A stretch of 64,000 nt of DNA from Brachynemurus nebulosus (GCA_035578155.1 JAPWDM010000001.1:162165498-162229497); one strand, 5' to 3'. Counted from the stretch's first letter, positions 1 to 12,480 are shown. Notes: generated from the sequence alone by a model not told the origin. Numbers and translations are program-made.

Positions 1-288
1 TTTACTTTAACCTCTTCGCTACTGGTGTCCATTATACTGGACATTAAATTTAGGGGTACTCTAACATGAAATTTAACTGAGAAAAATTAAAAATTTCTAA
101 ATATTATTTAAAATTACACAAATTACGGTTATATAGAGATAAGATATTAAAAATTTTAATTAAAATAAACGCTTGTTTAAAATGATATCCAGTACGCTAG
201 ACAAATACATAGTCATTGAGTATAAAAAATTTTAAAAAATCAGTAGTGAAGAGGTTAAAGACGTTCAAGTGAAAATGTTATTATTATC
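1..288. other. AT-rich sequence, no gene seen
   Basis: Plain AT-rich DNA. No convincing open frame, RNA gene or repeat boundary was found. Confidence 0.5.
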
Positions 289-404
289 GAATTTTCAGAA
301 TGGAATTCAGCTATTACAGCCACTGTCATGACGCGACCTGAGCCCGTAACTATGGCAGAAATTTGTTTTGAGGTCCCTAGAAACCGAAAATAATATTCAC
401 TAAA

Positions 405-410
<6 letters not shown>
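289..410 (+). repeat. Dispersed repeat R1, copy 1
   Basis: This roughly 120-bp segment recurs at 49,508-49,636 in the same orientation, where it also runs straight into a (TA)n tract. Reverse-complement relatives lie at 26,009-26,115 and 42,000-42,109. Shared landmarks are GTCATGACGCGAC, TTTTGAGGTCCCTAGAAAC and TATTCACTAAAATTTATA. The same TA-tailed junction in copies 1 and 4 suggests the (TA)n tract belongs to the element. Confidence 0.75.
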
Positions 411-463
<53 letters not shown>

Positions 464-487
464 TATAGATATATATATACATATATA

Positions 488-558
<71 letters not shown>

Positions 559-572
559 TGTGTGTGTGTGTG
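408..572. repeat. (TA)n microsatellite with short (GT)n tail
   Basis: About 150 bp of almost pure TA, interrupted by AGATATAGAT and TAAATATTA, then a short GT run ending near 572. It directly follows the R1 repeat. Repetitive Tyr-Ile frames through it are not genes. Confidence 0.95.
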
Positions 573-1313
573 TCCGCGCGATAACTCCAATATCATCATA
601 TTAATTTTACCATAACCTTTTCCACTTACACTATGTAATTTTCAAAGGTATAATTACTCATGTTAAAATATACTTGAAATGTCAAATATGAATTTCATTG
701 ACTTTGAAGAAAAAAAAATCATTAGAAAAATTTATTTTACTTAAACCAGTAATGTGTATTATTCTAAATAAATAATTTATAATTTAATTACATTTTATAA
801 TTGTTTTTTTCCTGGAGTTGTGGTTCATTTATAATGTATCGTAATTTTTTCAAGGAATTCATGAAATCTAAATTACTTGTCTGTCTGATGTAGAACATTC
901 TCACGAAATAAATTGAAAGTCAATACTCTAAAATCCTTCAATTTAATTTCTTATAATGTAGGTAAAACTAAAAACGCTATTTTTTAAACAAATATAAATC
1001 AAATTCAATGAGTTCAAGTTTTTCTCACAGAGGTCCTAAAATCAAGTTTAAATCAAGTCTTTGGACGTGGAAACAATTTTAGACATAGGAACCGTCAGGG
1101 GTGATGGGGGGGGGGGGTGTACCCCTCTGCAAGTTTTTACACTTACTTCTTGAAATGTTAGGGGCGCCAAAACGAATTTGACGTTTTTAATTTTTTTTTT
1201 TTTGCTCGTCACTTACCCCCTCGTAATAACTGTAGGTCTGGCCCTAGGCACCGTAGAATATTATATTTCAAACATGTAGTGATGGGTGAACAATGATTAA
1301 GTGCATTTATTTA
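573..1313. other. Non-coding stretch with a G-run
   Basis: AT-rich sequence with a G11 run near 1,107 and fragments that resemble transposon interior (GGGGCGCCAAAACG near 1,163). I see no gene. Confidence 0.4.
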
Positions 1314-1587
1314 CACCAGTACCTCGCTTTGCGTTGTTTCGTTTTGCGTTTTTTCGAAGTTGCGTCGCTGCTGAATTAGTACTAATTTTCACTGTGCGTC
1401 GTTAGATTTTCGAAGTTGCGTTGTTTTGGGTTCGAGTCTTTAATTTTCTTTTTCGAAATTTTTTGAATTTTTTTTTTTTTTCTAAAGGATAGCACGACTT
1501 TGATCATAATTCACTTTGCGTCGCGTCGTTTCAATTCGCGTCGTGTTTTTTAGGAACGTAACCACGACGCAAATTGAGGTATTGGTG
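1314..1587. mobile_element. TA-flanked MITE (Tc1/mariner-like), 274 bp
   Basis: The ends are inverted repeats: CACCAGTACCTC on the left and GAGGTATTGGTG on the right, with TA immediately outside both. The interior is rich in TTTGCGTYG-like motifs and has no coding capacity. TA duplication is the signature of the Tc1/mariner superfamily; that assignment is inference. Confidence 0.65.
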
Positions 1588-2054
1588 TATTATCTATAAA
1601 TATAATGAAACTGTAACGAAACCGTTTTTGTACATGGAATATTTTTTGAAAATTGTACTGCTACTGTAAATACATAGTTATCGACGTAAATACCAAAACA
1701 GCTATTTTTAAAATTTTTATCTGTCTGTCTATCTGTTCACGCATCACGCAAAAACTACTGGACGAATATTGCAGAAATTTGGTATGACGACAACTTACCC
1801 GTCTTACCTGCGGGTCAACATCTATAATACTTTTTACTCCGGGAAAATGTCTCAATCCGGCGGGAAAATAGAAAACCCATTTTGAACATGTGCACAAATA
1901 CTCAAAAACTATTAAACGGATTTTGATGAAATTTAGTGTGGTGATAACTTATTGCCTGGGTCAACATCTAAGATACTTCTACTTCAGAACAATGTCTCAT
2001 TCCCACACGGGAAAAAAGAAAACCCATTTTGAGAGAAATATACTGGTAAAAAAC

Positions 2055-3009
2055 CAGTGGTCAAATTTTTGTGTTAAATAAGTAACACAACCCTGCGTTA
2101 ATGTAACATTTCGTGTTTGCGTTAAATAAAAATATTAACACAAATTTCGATTTAACAGAATAAAAATATTAACCTGTTTTGAACAGCAAGGAAGTAACAC
2201 AATATTTGGTAGAGCAAAAGAATGCTATAAGTACCTAACTTACATTAGAATATATATCTACCAAAATATATATAATAAAAAGGATGAGAGTAGTTCTTAT
2301 TATTAAACAAAACCGAAAAATTATAAGTTTTTTCTGTTATTGACGAATATAGTTTTATTAAACGTTTAAAAATGAAACAATTTTCTTACATATTAAGTTA
2401 TTTTGTTACAGATTCAGTTACAAAAAATCATGTAAGCTTACCTGAGATTGTATTATATACGAGTCACATACAATCTCGTAAGCTTACATGATTTTTTTAA
2501 CTGAATATGTAACAAAATAACCTTAAAATGTAAGAAAATTGTTTCATTTTTAAAAGTTTAATAAAACTATATTCGTCAATAACTGAATAAACTTATAATT
2601 TTTCGGTCTTGTTTAATAATGAGAACTACTCTCATCCTTTTTATTATATATATTTTCGTAGATATATATGGACATAATTAAGAATTGTTACAATTAAAGA
2701 ACCGACTTACTTTGCGCTGTTTGAGTCTCATTTATAATAATATATGAACAAAATCGTTATAATTTTTGATGACTTTCAAATATCTTAAGCTTCAGTGAAA
2801 TTAAAATATTGAATAAAAAAGTTTAACAACTAACTGTGATAAATCTGAAGAATTAACACAAAATGTATGTCCCCTTGTGTGTTAAATCATTGACAAAAAT
2901 CTTGTGTATAAATTTAACACATATGCTTTGTGTTAAAATAACACAAAAAATAGAGTAGACCGTTCTGGACATGTGAAATGTGTTAATATTAACTCAAATT
3001 TTTTCACTG
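2055..3009. mobile_element. CAGTG-ended element nested in R2
   Basis: The left end CAGTGGTCAAATTTTTGTG matches the reverse complement of the right end (CAGTGAAAAAATTTGAGTT). The surrounding R2 unit is interrupted just here, near 2,030 and 3,010, which supports an insertion. Both flanks inside are rich in TTAACACA motifs in opposite orientation. No exact TSD is clear and the precise outer boundary is uncertain by about 20 bp. Confidence 0.55.
2250..2669. repeat. 420-bp near-perfect palindrome
   Basis: The arms 2,250-2,452 and 2,469-2,669 are reverse complements with few mismatches. The centre includes CATGTAAGCTTAC and its mate, separated by a 16-bp loop. It sits inside the CAGTG-ended element, so this is a third nesting level. 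Confidence 0.85.
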
Positions 3010-3474
3010 TGTATGCACACATTACACAAAAACTATTGAACGGATTTTGATGAAATTTGGTACGATGATAACTTATTACCTGGATCAACGTTTAAGATAC
3101 TTTTTACTCCAAGAAAATGTCCTCTTTCCACTGAAAAATAGAAAAACCATTTTGACCATATGCACGCATTACTCAAAAACTATTGTTCTATGCAAGTTAT
3201 GTATAATTATTACACTTTGTATATATACTTTTCATTGATTTTATAACAAATCGGGTACAGCTAGTAATATCTAAATATGTATACTTAATCGTTTATGCTT
3301 CTATTAGTCGTCGTCTAACTTCTGAACGACTTGACCGATCAATGGTATATTCACACAATATATGTATTTGTTTTATCGAGATGATAGTTTGGAGCTAAAA
3401 AAAATATACAAAATCCGGGAGCACTGCTTACCAGGAAAGATAGAACAACGTCTGTCGAGCCAGCTAGTTATTAC

Positions 3475-4538
3475 CAGTGTTGTGCTTATCTAGATAACGT
3501 TATCTGAAATTTTATCTAGATAACGTTTTCGTTATCTATTATATTTTATCTATAGATATTTTTAAAAGAAGTTATCTTTTATCTTATCTTTTTATTAGGC
3601 AAAGGAAAAAGATAAGATAATAACAATACATTTTTATTTTTTCCTAAAAAAAGAAATTTGAAGCTAAATTCACCATTTTCCTATATTTACTTGGTCGACC
3701 ATGTAATTCAGATAACTTTTAACACTTTCTTAAGAATTACAAAAATATATTTAAAAGCAGTTATTTAATTTTAAAACAGAATTCTTGTAGCCTCGAATCA
3801 TTTTCCTCATTAGTTGGAATCACATTTAGTCGTGGAATATGAAATGTCGTATTTCGACCACCTGTCGGAACCCGATATAGCTTGGAATCATTTCCGTCAT
3901 TAATTAGAATAATAGTAGGTTGTGTAATATAAAATGTCGTTTCCCGACCACTTGTTCGGCCATGTAATTCAGACAAATATCAACTCTTTTTTAAACGTTA
4001 GAGAAATGTTTATCTACGTATTTTAAATGGAATTCTGGTAGCTAGGAATCATTTCGGCCATTAGTTGAAATAACATTTAGTTGAAAACATGAAATGTGGT
4101 TTTCCGACCACTAGGTTGATCATATAATTCAGAAAAATATCGTCACAATTTAAGCACTTTTTTTTAAACAAAAATTTTGTAAGTACTTTACTGTGCTAGA
4201 CGTGTGCTATTACGGGCAGTAAATAAAAAAAAAATTCTAAGCGATTTTGTCACCAAAAATATTTCTTTAACATTTTTATAATTCATTATAATTATGTAAT
4301 TAACACATCTTTCTGGGACCCGGCAACGTACCTTCTCAGCCCAGCACAAGTCTACGAATCGACGCGGCGGTTGACGAAAACTGACCTGCATTATTTCTGT
4401 AAATATTATCTTATCTGTTATCTAAAATTTTATCTAGATAACGGTTAAATTATCTGTTATCTTTATCTAGATATTTTAAATTATGTTATCTATTATCTGT
4501 TATCTAGACAATAAAAGTCGATATCTTGCCCAACACTG
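3475..4538. mobile_element. Non-autonomous hAT element, 1,064 bp
   Basis: The ends CAGTGTTGTGC and GCCCAACACTG form terminal inverted repeats, and the 8-bp sequence GTTATTAC flanks both sides exactly (3,467-3,474 and 4,539-4,546). An 8-bp TSD with CAGTG termini is characteristic of hAT transposons. Subterminal regions are packed with TTATCTAGATAACG-type motifs in both orientations. The middle holds about three diverged units containing GGAATCATTT and GTAATTCAGA. No transposase frame is present. Confidence 0.88.
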
Positions 4539-4546
4539 GTTATTAC

Positions 4547-6130
4547 ATATTATTATAATATGTATATAGGCATAATAAAAAATAATGTGTCTTTTAAGTG
4601 CGTTTTCACACCTGCTCTCGGAATGAAATCTTTTAATGGATGAAACAGTGCTTGTGAATTTTGTGATAATTGTAATAAAGTGTTAAAATTTTTTAATTAA
4701 ACTGCGAAACCATTGTCAGATAGGCATGGTAGATAATCTATCAAAATTCCTTAAGCTGTATAATGGTTCAATTCAAACATGCCGTATACAAGACCTCCTT
4801 ACATTCCAAGCTTATACATATTGAACACACTGTATACAAGAGTAAACATAATACAGAAATAAGTTATTCCAATTTAGATAGAGTTTAAGTATTTTGATTG
4901 CCATTAAAATCAAATACCAATGTGCACAATTCATTTAGAAAGAGATAATATAATTGATTGTGTACTAATAAGCACTAATGGGACAAGTTTTCGTTTTAAT
5001 TATAACTTTGGCTACTAATAAAAATCAAATATGTAAACAGGTTTATAAAATAAAATGAAATATTTCAAATCAATATTCAATAATAATATATTTATTGAAG
5101 CAATTTTAAAATATGTAAAAACTTATAAAGATTGTCTTATGGAGGATCTGTCATAGTTCAATGCAGAGGCGGTTTTAAGGTATATTAATTAAAACGGTAA
5201 TATTTATTACAATTCATGCCAAAACGATTCTATTCCTGTTGTTGGCAAAGCCGATAAATCCACTTACGCTTGGTTTACTTCTCGAAAATTTTTAGAAATT
5301 TGGTATCAAAACCGACGCAATACAAAATGTTGCACACTGAACGTTTTACATTGATAATTAATACTTATAGGCAACATGGCTCATTCCTTGCGTCCACACT
5401 AAACTGGTGAAGCAAATTTTTATTCACAATTCTATGGCTACCAATTAATTAGCTAAAAAAGTCAAAAAAGTGAGCTAGTCATTTCTGAATATATAGGTAC
5501 AAATATAGGAAAAATGACCTATACCACATTTTCGCGCTCTTCAAAAACTCAATACTCGTAAAAAGTGGAAATTTTAAAAGTCGATTTGACTAGCTTACAG
5601 GGAAAAAGTAAACATGACAGAATCGCAACCAACGACGCGGCGTATTTGGGAAATATACCCGTATTCAGAGCTCAATGTATCTGAACTCGGGTATACATTC
5701 AATGTTTAATAAGCATAGTTCGATACTTGAAAATATATACCCATTAAAAGCGCTGAGCTCGGGTATATTTTCAAAGTCAATATTTGCCGTTCGCCGTGTC
5801 CGCCGTCTGTAATTTGGCTAAGTTGAGGACGGCGGACACGACGAACGGCGTACCATTTTTGTCGGACAAATATATTTACGCTTAGGTTACTTCATTATCT
5901 TTTACGTAAACTTAAAAGTAAAACGTTGGTAATAACTGTTTATAACATCGTTGAATTAACGTCTTTCGCAACTGTGTATTTAGTAAACGCCGCACTTATA
6001 AGAATTTTCGTAGATAAAAAACTTGGAAGACTCGTCAAAATGAAGCCGCACACGAAGTTACAGACGAGTGGTAATCAATGATGAAAACACCCCCTGGCCC
6101 CCGGACCATTATTATTGAAAAACAAGATGG
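4547..6130. other. Non-coding stretch, 1.6 kb
   Basis: No gene or RNA seen. It contains a short paired segment near 5,652-5,700 (TATACCCG and CGGGTATA) and the GC-rich hairpin at 5,786-5,849. Confidence 0.4.
5786..5849. repeat. GC-rich hairpin in AT-rich DNA
   Basis: The arms, about 22 bp each (5,786-5,807 and 5,828-5,849; core GTGTCCGCCGTC and GACGGCGGACAC), flank a 20-bp loop. The base composition differs sharply from the surroundings. It could be a MITE remnant or a structured RNA; I see no promoter. Confidence 0.7.
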
Positions 6131-6138
6131 CTCTTAGT

Positions 6139-7051
6139 CAGGCCCGGATCTAAGGGGGGACAAACCGGGGCCCCTGCCCCGGGCGTCAGCTTCAGGGGGC
6201 GCCAAAATCATACTAGGTCGGTCTATATCAAATGGTCTAAAAAAAAGTTGGTTTCTCGACCATTTTAGAAAAAATTAATATTCTTCCAGTTGTTTCTATA
6301 TTAAATTTGAAGTATTGAGAACAATTCTTAAAAAAATTATCTTGAACCGTTTAAGCGTGGTAGCCATTTATATTCCCAATTTGCGCTGATTTTTGTGCTT
6401 GCACCCATTTGTGATAAAGCACATATTTCATAAACTGTCCATCCTAAAAGGTTGAAATAAAAACCAGTTTAAAGGTAATAAATGTCTCTTTATATTAAGT
6501 GATGTCCATATTTAATCTATTTTCGTCCCTTCCGTAAGAAAACTTTACCTAAATTTGGATATCAAAATTTAGCAAAATTCACTTTTTGAACATTTTCTCC
6601 CTTATAGAAGAAATGTCTTAAACCTCTTAGTATTTTTCATGAGAATAGCTATATACGGGTACAACTACCCATTATGAAACAAATCCACACTATTTCAATT
6701 GTGAAACTTGTATCCTTTAATTTTTACAAACTTCCGAAAATTGACTTTTTTCCAAATTTTAGAAATTTGCGCCCCTGCATCTCTGACGGGGCTGGTGATA
6801 AAATTTTGAAATTTGTACAACTTGTAGTGTTTTCGGTGTAGATTTATTAAAATAAAAAATCAACTCTTACCTATGTTGATTCTTTACAAGGCCCTCAATT
6901 TTTATTATTGCCGTAACGAGAAAAATATGAGTTTTGTAAAGGCCTTATATACTTATGAGTTTTTTTGACAACTTATGTCAAACGTTGGAGAGGGGGGGGC
7001 GCCATTTTCAAGTTTTTGCCCCGGTTCTAAAAAATTGTAGATCCGGGGCTG
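6139..7051. mobile_element. hAT-type MITE, 913 bp
   Basis: The terminal inverted repeats are CAGGCCCGGATCTA and TAGATCCGGGGCTG, flanked exactly by the 8-bp TSD CTCTTAGT (6,131-6,138 and 7,052-7,059). The first 580 bp recur as an inverted, end-truncated copy at 59,358-59,927. There is no coding frame. The length of the TSD points to hAT. Confidence 0.88.
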
Positions 7052-7059
7052 CTCTTAGT

Positions 7060-7604
7060 ACATTTACATACTTCATTCAGTAAATATCACTGTTCATTTC
7101 TGGTAAACGTCAACAGACCAAGATAACTATACGATCTTTTGAAATCGAAAATAAGGTTTACTTTAGGAATGAAATTTATTCATTAAGAAATATATATCAT
7201 TCACTTTCATATCCTGTTACAATAAATTCATAAAACAAACTGATTGTACGAAACACTATTAGCGTAAGTACAACTTACACTTGACGACTTGTTTATTTTA
7301 CTTATTACTTACCGCTTCGGTGTGAATGGGATAGAAATCGAATAATGTTACAATATTTTTATATATATACATACAGATTTGAGATTAATTAAAATACACC
7401 TGTTGTACTTAACTTATTCTCTCTGTCTCTCCTATAAATAACGCAACGTTTCTTCTGAAATAGCAGTAATGGCGTTATATCAACTGACGTTTATATGTTA
7501 ATATTATAACGTAAAATAATTGCACAGTTCCGTGCATTGTTTTCATTTTAATAATCATAGTACTACCGTCTGGCTCATCAGGACATTTTGCATCGAATAG
7601 GTTC
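7060..7604. other. Non-coding stretch
   Basis: AT-rich, no recognisable gene or repeat. Confidence 0.4.
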
Positions 7605-8261
7605 TAACAAGGAGAGATGCAGGTATGGTCGCCACCGATTTCAATCAAATTTCGTCTGCTAGTAGAGCATAATATCGTTATTAAAAATTTACAATATTAA
7701 AATCCACCTCTCAAAAATACAGGAAATATTTTTATTTAAAATTTGGACAAAAATATAGGTAAGATATAATCAAGTTAATTAGAACGTTTCATCAAAATGG
7801 CCACAGCTAAGCGGTAGTAATAACAATTAATTTATTAATTACGTTAACAAAATTAAGGTACGAAATATTACTTGCAGCAAAATTAATGAATTAATATAGT
7901 TTTTTTTAAAATCATTTTTCTTCGATATCAGTATATCACATAAACACAAGTCAATTAGATACATTACAACTTTTAAAATATGAACATTTTACATTTTGAA
8001 AAATGTAAAAAAACATTTTGTAAAAATATGTGGGTAACATATTTTTACATGTTTCAAAATTTAATAATTTCATATTTTAAAAGTTTTAATGTACTTAATT
8101 GACTTATGTGTTTATGTGAAACGATTTTACGAAAAATTATATTAATTCATTAATTTTGCGACAAGTTTTAGGAAAAATTATAATCAATAAATTAATTGTT
8201 ATTAAAAAGAAAAAAAAAATAAAAAAAAAAAAAGAAGAAGAAGAAAAAATTGAATAATCAC

Positions 8262-8330
8262 TTGTACCGAGATTTGATCCTGGTACCCCACTATCCGCAC
8301 TGCGTCGCTCTACCGTTGAGCTGTGGCCAT
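8262..8330 (-). pseudogene. tRNA-like sequence (probable SINE head)
   Basis: Read on the minus strand, it starts GGCCACAGCTCAACGGTAGA. It has a good A-box-like D arm (GCTC..GGTAGAGC) and a B-box-like T arm (GGATCAAATC) at tRNA-like spacing. The acceptor ends do not pair and the anticodon stem is poor, so it is not a working tRNA gene. An A/GAA-rich run abuts it at 8,210-8,248. The left arm of the host palindrome keeps only the first ~20 bases (near 7,800). Confidence 0.5.
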
Positions 8331-8377
8331 TTTGGCGAAACGTTCTAAATTAAACGATGATTGATTGATTAAATCTA

Positions 8378-8689
8378 TCTCAGAAATTTGAAAGAAATAA
8401 ACTCTGTCTTTTTACTTATTTTTATAAAGATTAGGCCTTTAAAAATATGTCCTCAAAGGGAAACTTTGAAATTCTTACGAAGCGAGAGCTATTTAAATGA
8501 GGCGGTAATTACGCTTCGCCCAAATAGTCCACGCACAAAACCTAACTAGCTAAACTGTTACCGCTATAAATATTTCTACATAGGCCGGCAGGGCCGGCAT
8601 AACTCTAAGTGCCCTCCTAGGCACAGTGAAAAATGCCGCCCCTACCATTTGTTTAAAAAGAAGAAAATCTTAACTTTTTCTACTTTTTT
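8378..8689. repeat. ~310-bp dispersed repeat, copy 1
   Basis: Nearly identical to 16,951-17,262, in direct orientation. Landmarks are TCTCAGAAATTTGAAAGAAA, GGCGGTAATTACGCTTCGCC and GGCCGGCA.GGCCGGCATAA. It interrupts the right arm of the surrounding palindrome. ACGATGAT occurs on both sides (8,354 and 8,691), a probable TSD of 8-13 bp, which together with the lack of inverted ends suggests a SINE-type insertion. Confidence 0.7.
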
Positions 8690-8804
8690 TACGATGATGA
8701 ATGATTATATCTTACCTATATTTTTGTCCAAATTTTAAATAATTTTTTACTAGCAGACGAAATTTGATTGAAATCAGGGACGACCACACCTGAACTTCTC
8801 CTTG

Positions 8805-10159
8805 TAAGTAACGAAGAGGAGAACTGATGATAAAGTACCACGTTGAATAAAGTTTGGTAAATAATTTTATTATCATAGTGGAGTAATTTTGTTGTTCTCT
8901 GCTTATTGCGTTAAAATGGTTCCGAAATGCTTTGCTGAGCTACACTGTATATACTTGCAAACTGCGACATAAAGTATACTAATTTCAAATATGAATATAA
9001 TGTAATGTTATGTGAGATAGAATATTTGCATTATAGTTACGAAAGAAGGTACCGTACTACCCATACTAGATGTAGATATAAATGTAAATTTAATGAAGAT
9101 AATTAGTTTTAATTGAATAATTTATTTTTACAGGAGAATATTAATGATAATAAAAGTATATGTAAAACAAATTGAAAATCTTAAATAATATTTCAAAGTC
9201 TCGCAAATAGACACTAGATATATAAAACAAAGCTCAGTACCATATCTGCTACAAATTTCTTAATAATAATTATTAAACAGACTGATTCCGGTTTTAACTA
9301 ATAATGGATAAAAGTGATTTAGAAGAACGATTTATCGTATAAGTTATAAATGTTTTGTATAAATTAGCCGATCTATAAAATAAATATTGATGAAATCAGT
9401 AAAAAATCAATTTTGACGCACGCTGCATAAATAGTTAAAGACGGACGTTATTTTGTTAGGCCTTCGAAGAAGCCTTATAACTTTGGTCTGTTATAAAAAT
9501 TTGAGAGAGGGGGAATCGGTAATAATAATAATAAAATATAAAAAAATAATTAATGAGTTGCACATGCATATACTAGAGGGGTGTATATTCACTGTACTTA
9601 AAAAATAAAAACCAGCCAAAAAACCAGCCAAAAATCATAAATTAACACTTTCACCATTATATGTGAAGAATACATAAAGAAAAAATGACTACAGCAATTT
9701 TGCGTTTTCATAAAAGAAAGCTAATTTTTTTTTTGACAAACAATTATATTGTGCTCTTGCTTGTTGTATATTAACTTTATCAATTGTTTCAATTGTATAT
9801 ATAATCTTTTACTTGTTTATCATTAACATGTAGTCTGTGCAATGTTAGAAATATAAATATTACTATATTATACATATGTATCGTTGTATGTATAATTTTG
9901 CTAACGTCTAGTTTACAAAAGAAAATAAATTTTCAAAACAAAATATTATTATTATATTAATAATTCTATCAATATTTTATAAAATATTTACGATGAATTT
10001 AATATTCTTAAATTCTTGATATGTAACCTATTTTATATTTCATATGTAGTATTTTAAGTGACGAATAGATGGCAACACCGTCCACGAAAATACGAAAATT
10101 ATTTGACAGCTTATTGCTGTCAGTTTATAAAATACAAAATTGTACAAAAGTAATCAGAA
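8805..10159. other. Non-coding stretch upstream of the CSN8 relic
   Basis: Over 1.3 kb of AT-rich sequence with no supported gene. Promoter elements of CSN8 cannot be recognised by eye. Confidence 0.4.
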
Positions 10160-10734
10160 ATGACATTAAATATTGAAAAATTAGTCGACGATTTAGAAAA
10201 ACAAGAATTGGAAGCATGGGTATGATATTTCGTAAATTCTCAAAGTAGGTTACAGTCTCTTATCTGGCTTCACATTTCACACTTCAATAAAAAAAAAAAA
10301 AAATTGACCTTTTTCGAGACCGTAATAAATTTTATGACTTTTTTTGGTAAAAATATTTTATCCTTTTAAATTTTTCAATATTTTTAAATTATGTTAAAAA
10401 AAAGTTTAAGTTCAATATGGATTTATATGTGACGAAGCAAAAAATCATAGATCCTTGATATTGCTTGCATTAAAGTTGGGAATTTCAAAATGCCAATTAG
10501 ATTGTGAACTTTATTTTATCGGCTGATTTTTCTGACATAGCAGTAATTTTATTAGGTAAATTTAATAATTTTAATAAATAATTTTTTCTTATTTGAAATT
10601 GAATTAACTATGATAAGCAAACTAAGTAAATAATTTATGATAATTTTTATAGCGTAATGATTTCCATAACAGTTAATAATTTAAAATAATTTTCTTTTTC
10701 ATAACATACTTTGATGTTACATATGTTACGTCAC

Positions 10735-11120
10735 ACGAAAATGGATATACAAACATTGACAGACAAAGGACTAGTAGACAGACAGATGGGACCGACTGAC
10801 AAACAGACAAGACCGATTAACAGACAGACAGGACTGGTAGACGGACAGACAGGACTATTATACAAGACAGACAGGATAAACAGGCAGACAGGATTTGATG
10901 GGCAGACAAAAAAGACAGCCAGACAGCCAGACAGACAGGATAAAATTAAAATACAGACAGACGAACAAGCAAACAGGAATGACTGACAGACAGACTGTAG
11001 ACTAAACGGACAGACAGACACAGAACATACAGCCAGTTAATAGGACAGGACTGACATACAGACAAGACACACGGTAAGACATGACAGACAGACGGGGCAA
11101 ACAAACAGACAGACAGACGA
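10735..11120 (+). repeat. (GACA)n-type imperfect microsatellite
   Basis: About 380 bp dominated by GACA/CAGA tetranucleotides with scattered substitutions, inside the intron-1 element. The open frames through it on both strands are low-complexity artefacts. Confidence 0.9.
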
Positions 11121-11639
11121 GGAAATTTTATTGTGGAAAAAAGTGTTTTATTGCTTCTATATAATTATAAAACAATTCTTCTGAGTTAGGAATCATGCTT
11201 CTCCTCTTCAGTGAGGACAAATGTACCTTGTGACCGCGGAATGCAATTCATATGTTTTTTTTACGTCCGAAATTTTCAAGTCCACACTGTAGGTAATTAT
11301 TACAGACAATTGCAAATCCCTAAAAACTAAGTATATATGTATAGTTTCAGGTAATATTTTTCTGAGAATTTGAATATAGCGGAAAAATCCAATTTTAATC
11401 CAGTTATAGGACAGCAAATAATTACTACATTCATTCTTTGGGAATTAAATTAACTATATAATTACGAAAATATCGAATATTATTAATTAAATTCTGCCCC
11501 ACCCCCGTTTTGAAAATATGGCTATGTAAATTGTTCAAAAATGGTTTAAAATCGCACTACAAGTTTTTCAAATTTTCAAAGGATCAAAGGATCTTTGATT
11601 TTTTGCTGTTATTATAATTAAATAATATTGAATCCCACA

Positions 11640-12480
11640 GGAACATTTAATCGGGATAAGATTACACCATGTGTTAGATCAGGGTAAATAGTGTCTCTGT
11701 GTGTACTATAAATTTCATCGACTTCGATTTAGTTAGTTGGATGTGATTTAGCAGTTGATTTTGTTTCCACCGGGAACCTTCAATTGGGATAAAACTATCC
11801 TATGTATTATTATTGCTATTGCATTCACTATGAATTTCCATAATCATTTCAACACATTTTTATAATGTAACTAAGTCTGACCCGCGGTTTCACCCGCATT
11901 GAATTAAGCCCCCCTTGTGTCCCCCCTTCTTCCCCCGGAAACCTTCAATCGGGATAGTTTAATCCTTTAATCGGGATTAAACTATCCCGATTGAACTAAA
12001 ATTATTACTATATATGTGTTCATAGTAAATAACGTTTGTATATTAAATTTTATCAAATTCGATTCAGTCATCCTACAGGAACCTTTAATCAGGATAAGAT
12101 TAGCCTATGCGTTAATTCAGGATTAATCATGTCTGTGTACAAAATTTTATCAAATTCTGTTTAATTATCTGGACATGATTTTGGAATTTATTTTGCATCC
12201 CCTGGGAACATTCAATCGGGATAAAACTATTCTACGTGTTATTAAAATTCTAACTACATGTGCTCATAGTAAATAGTGTCTCTATATTTTATTTAATCGA
12301 ATTCGGTTCAGTCATCCTACAGGAACCTTTAGTCGGGATAAGATTATCCTATTTGTTAACTCAGGATAAATAATGTCAGTGTACCAAATTTCATCGAATT
12401 GAGTTTTTTTTTTGGGGTGTGTTTGAATAATTGTTTTTGTATCCCTCAAGGACTTGCAACCGGGATAAAATTTAAACATC
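11640..12480 (+). repeat. Tandem array of ~135-bp units
   Basis: Repeated units are marked by AACCTTTAATCGGGATAAGA or variants, followed by AATAGTGTCTCTGTGT or variants and an AATTTCATC segment. At least six recognisable copies occur. ACCCGCGGTTTCACCCGC lies within the array near 11,880. Similar arrays are frequent in insect genomes as transposon interiors. The array lies within the intron-1 element. Confidence 0.75.

Larger units (their letters stand above)
1601..3266 (+). repeat. Dispersed repeat R2 with ~150-bp internal units
   Basis: The repeat begins with a leader near 1,601 that recurs at 53,250 (GTACATGGAATATTTTTTG, then GTTCACGCATCA). It contains units of about 150 bp at 1,734, 1,887, 3,010 and 3,159, marked by ACGGATTTTGATGAAATTTG and GATAACTTATT.CCTGG. 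It ends in GGGTACAGCTAGTA near 3,266. A second R2 at 53,250-54,580 ends similarly in GCGGGTACAGTTAGT. Such unit arrays are common in insect genomes. The third unit is split by the insertion at 2,055-3,009. Confidence 0.7.
7608..8804. mobile_element. Foldback/Harbinger-like element with nested insertion
   Basis: The left end CAAGGAGA pairs with the right end TCTCCTTG, with TAA outside both. The arms continue inward (ATTTCAATCAAATTTCGTCT and its mate; TGGCCACAGCT and AGCTGTGGCCA; and CATAAACACAAGTCAATTA at the centre), so nearly the whole element is a palindrome. The right arm carries two extra pieces absent from the left: a tRNA-like segment (8,262-8,330) and a ~310-bp repeat (8,378-8,689). 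The 3-bp TAA duplication would suit PIF/Harbinger, but that is tentative. Confidence 0.65.

Noticed and set aside
8262..8330. A functional tRNA gene on the minus strand
   Set aside because: The A- and B-box regions look right but the acceptor stem does not pair, the anticodon arm is poor, and it lies inside a repeat.
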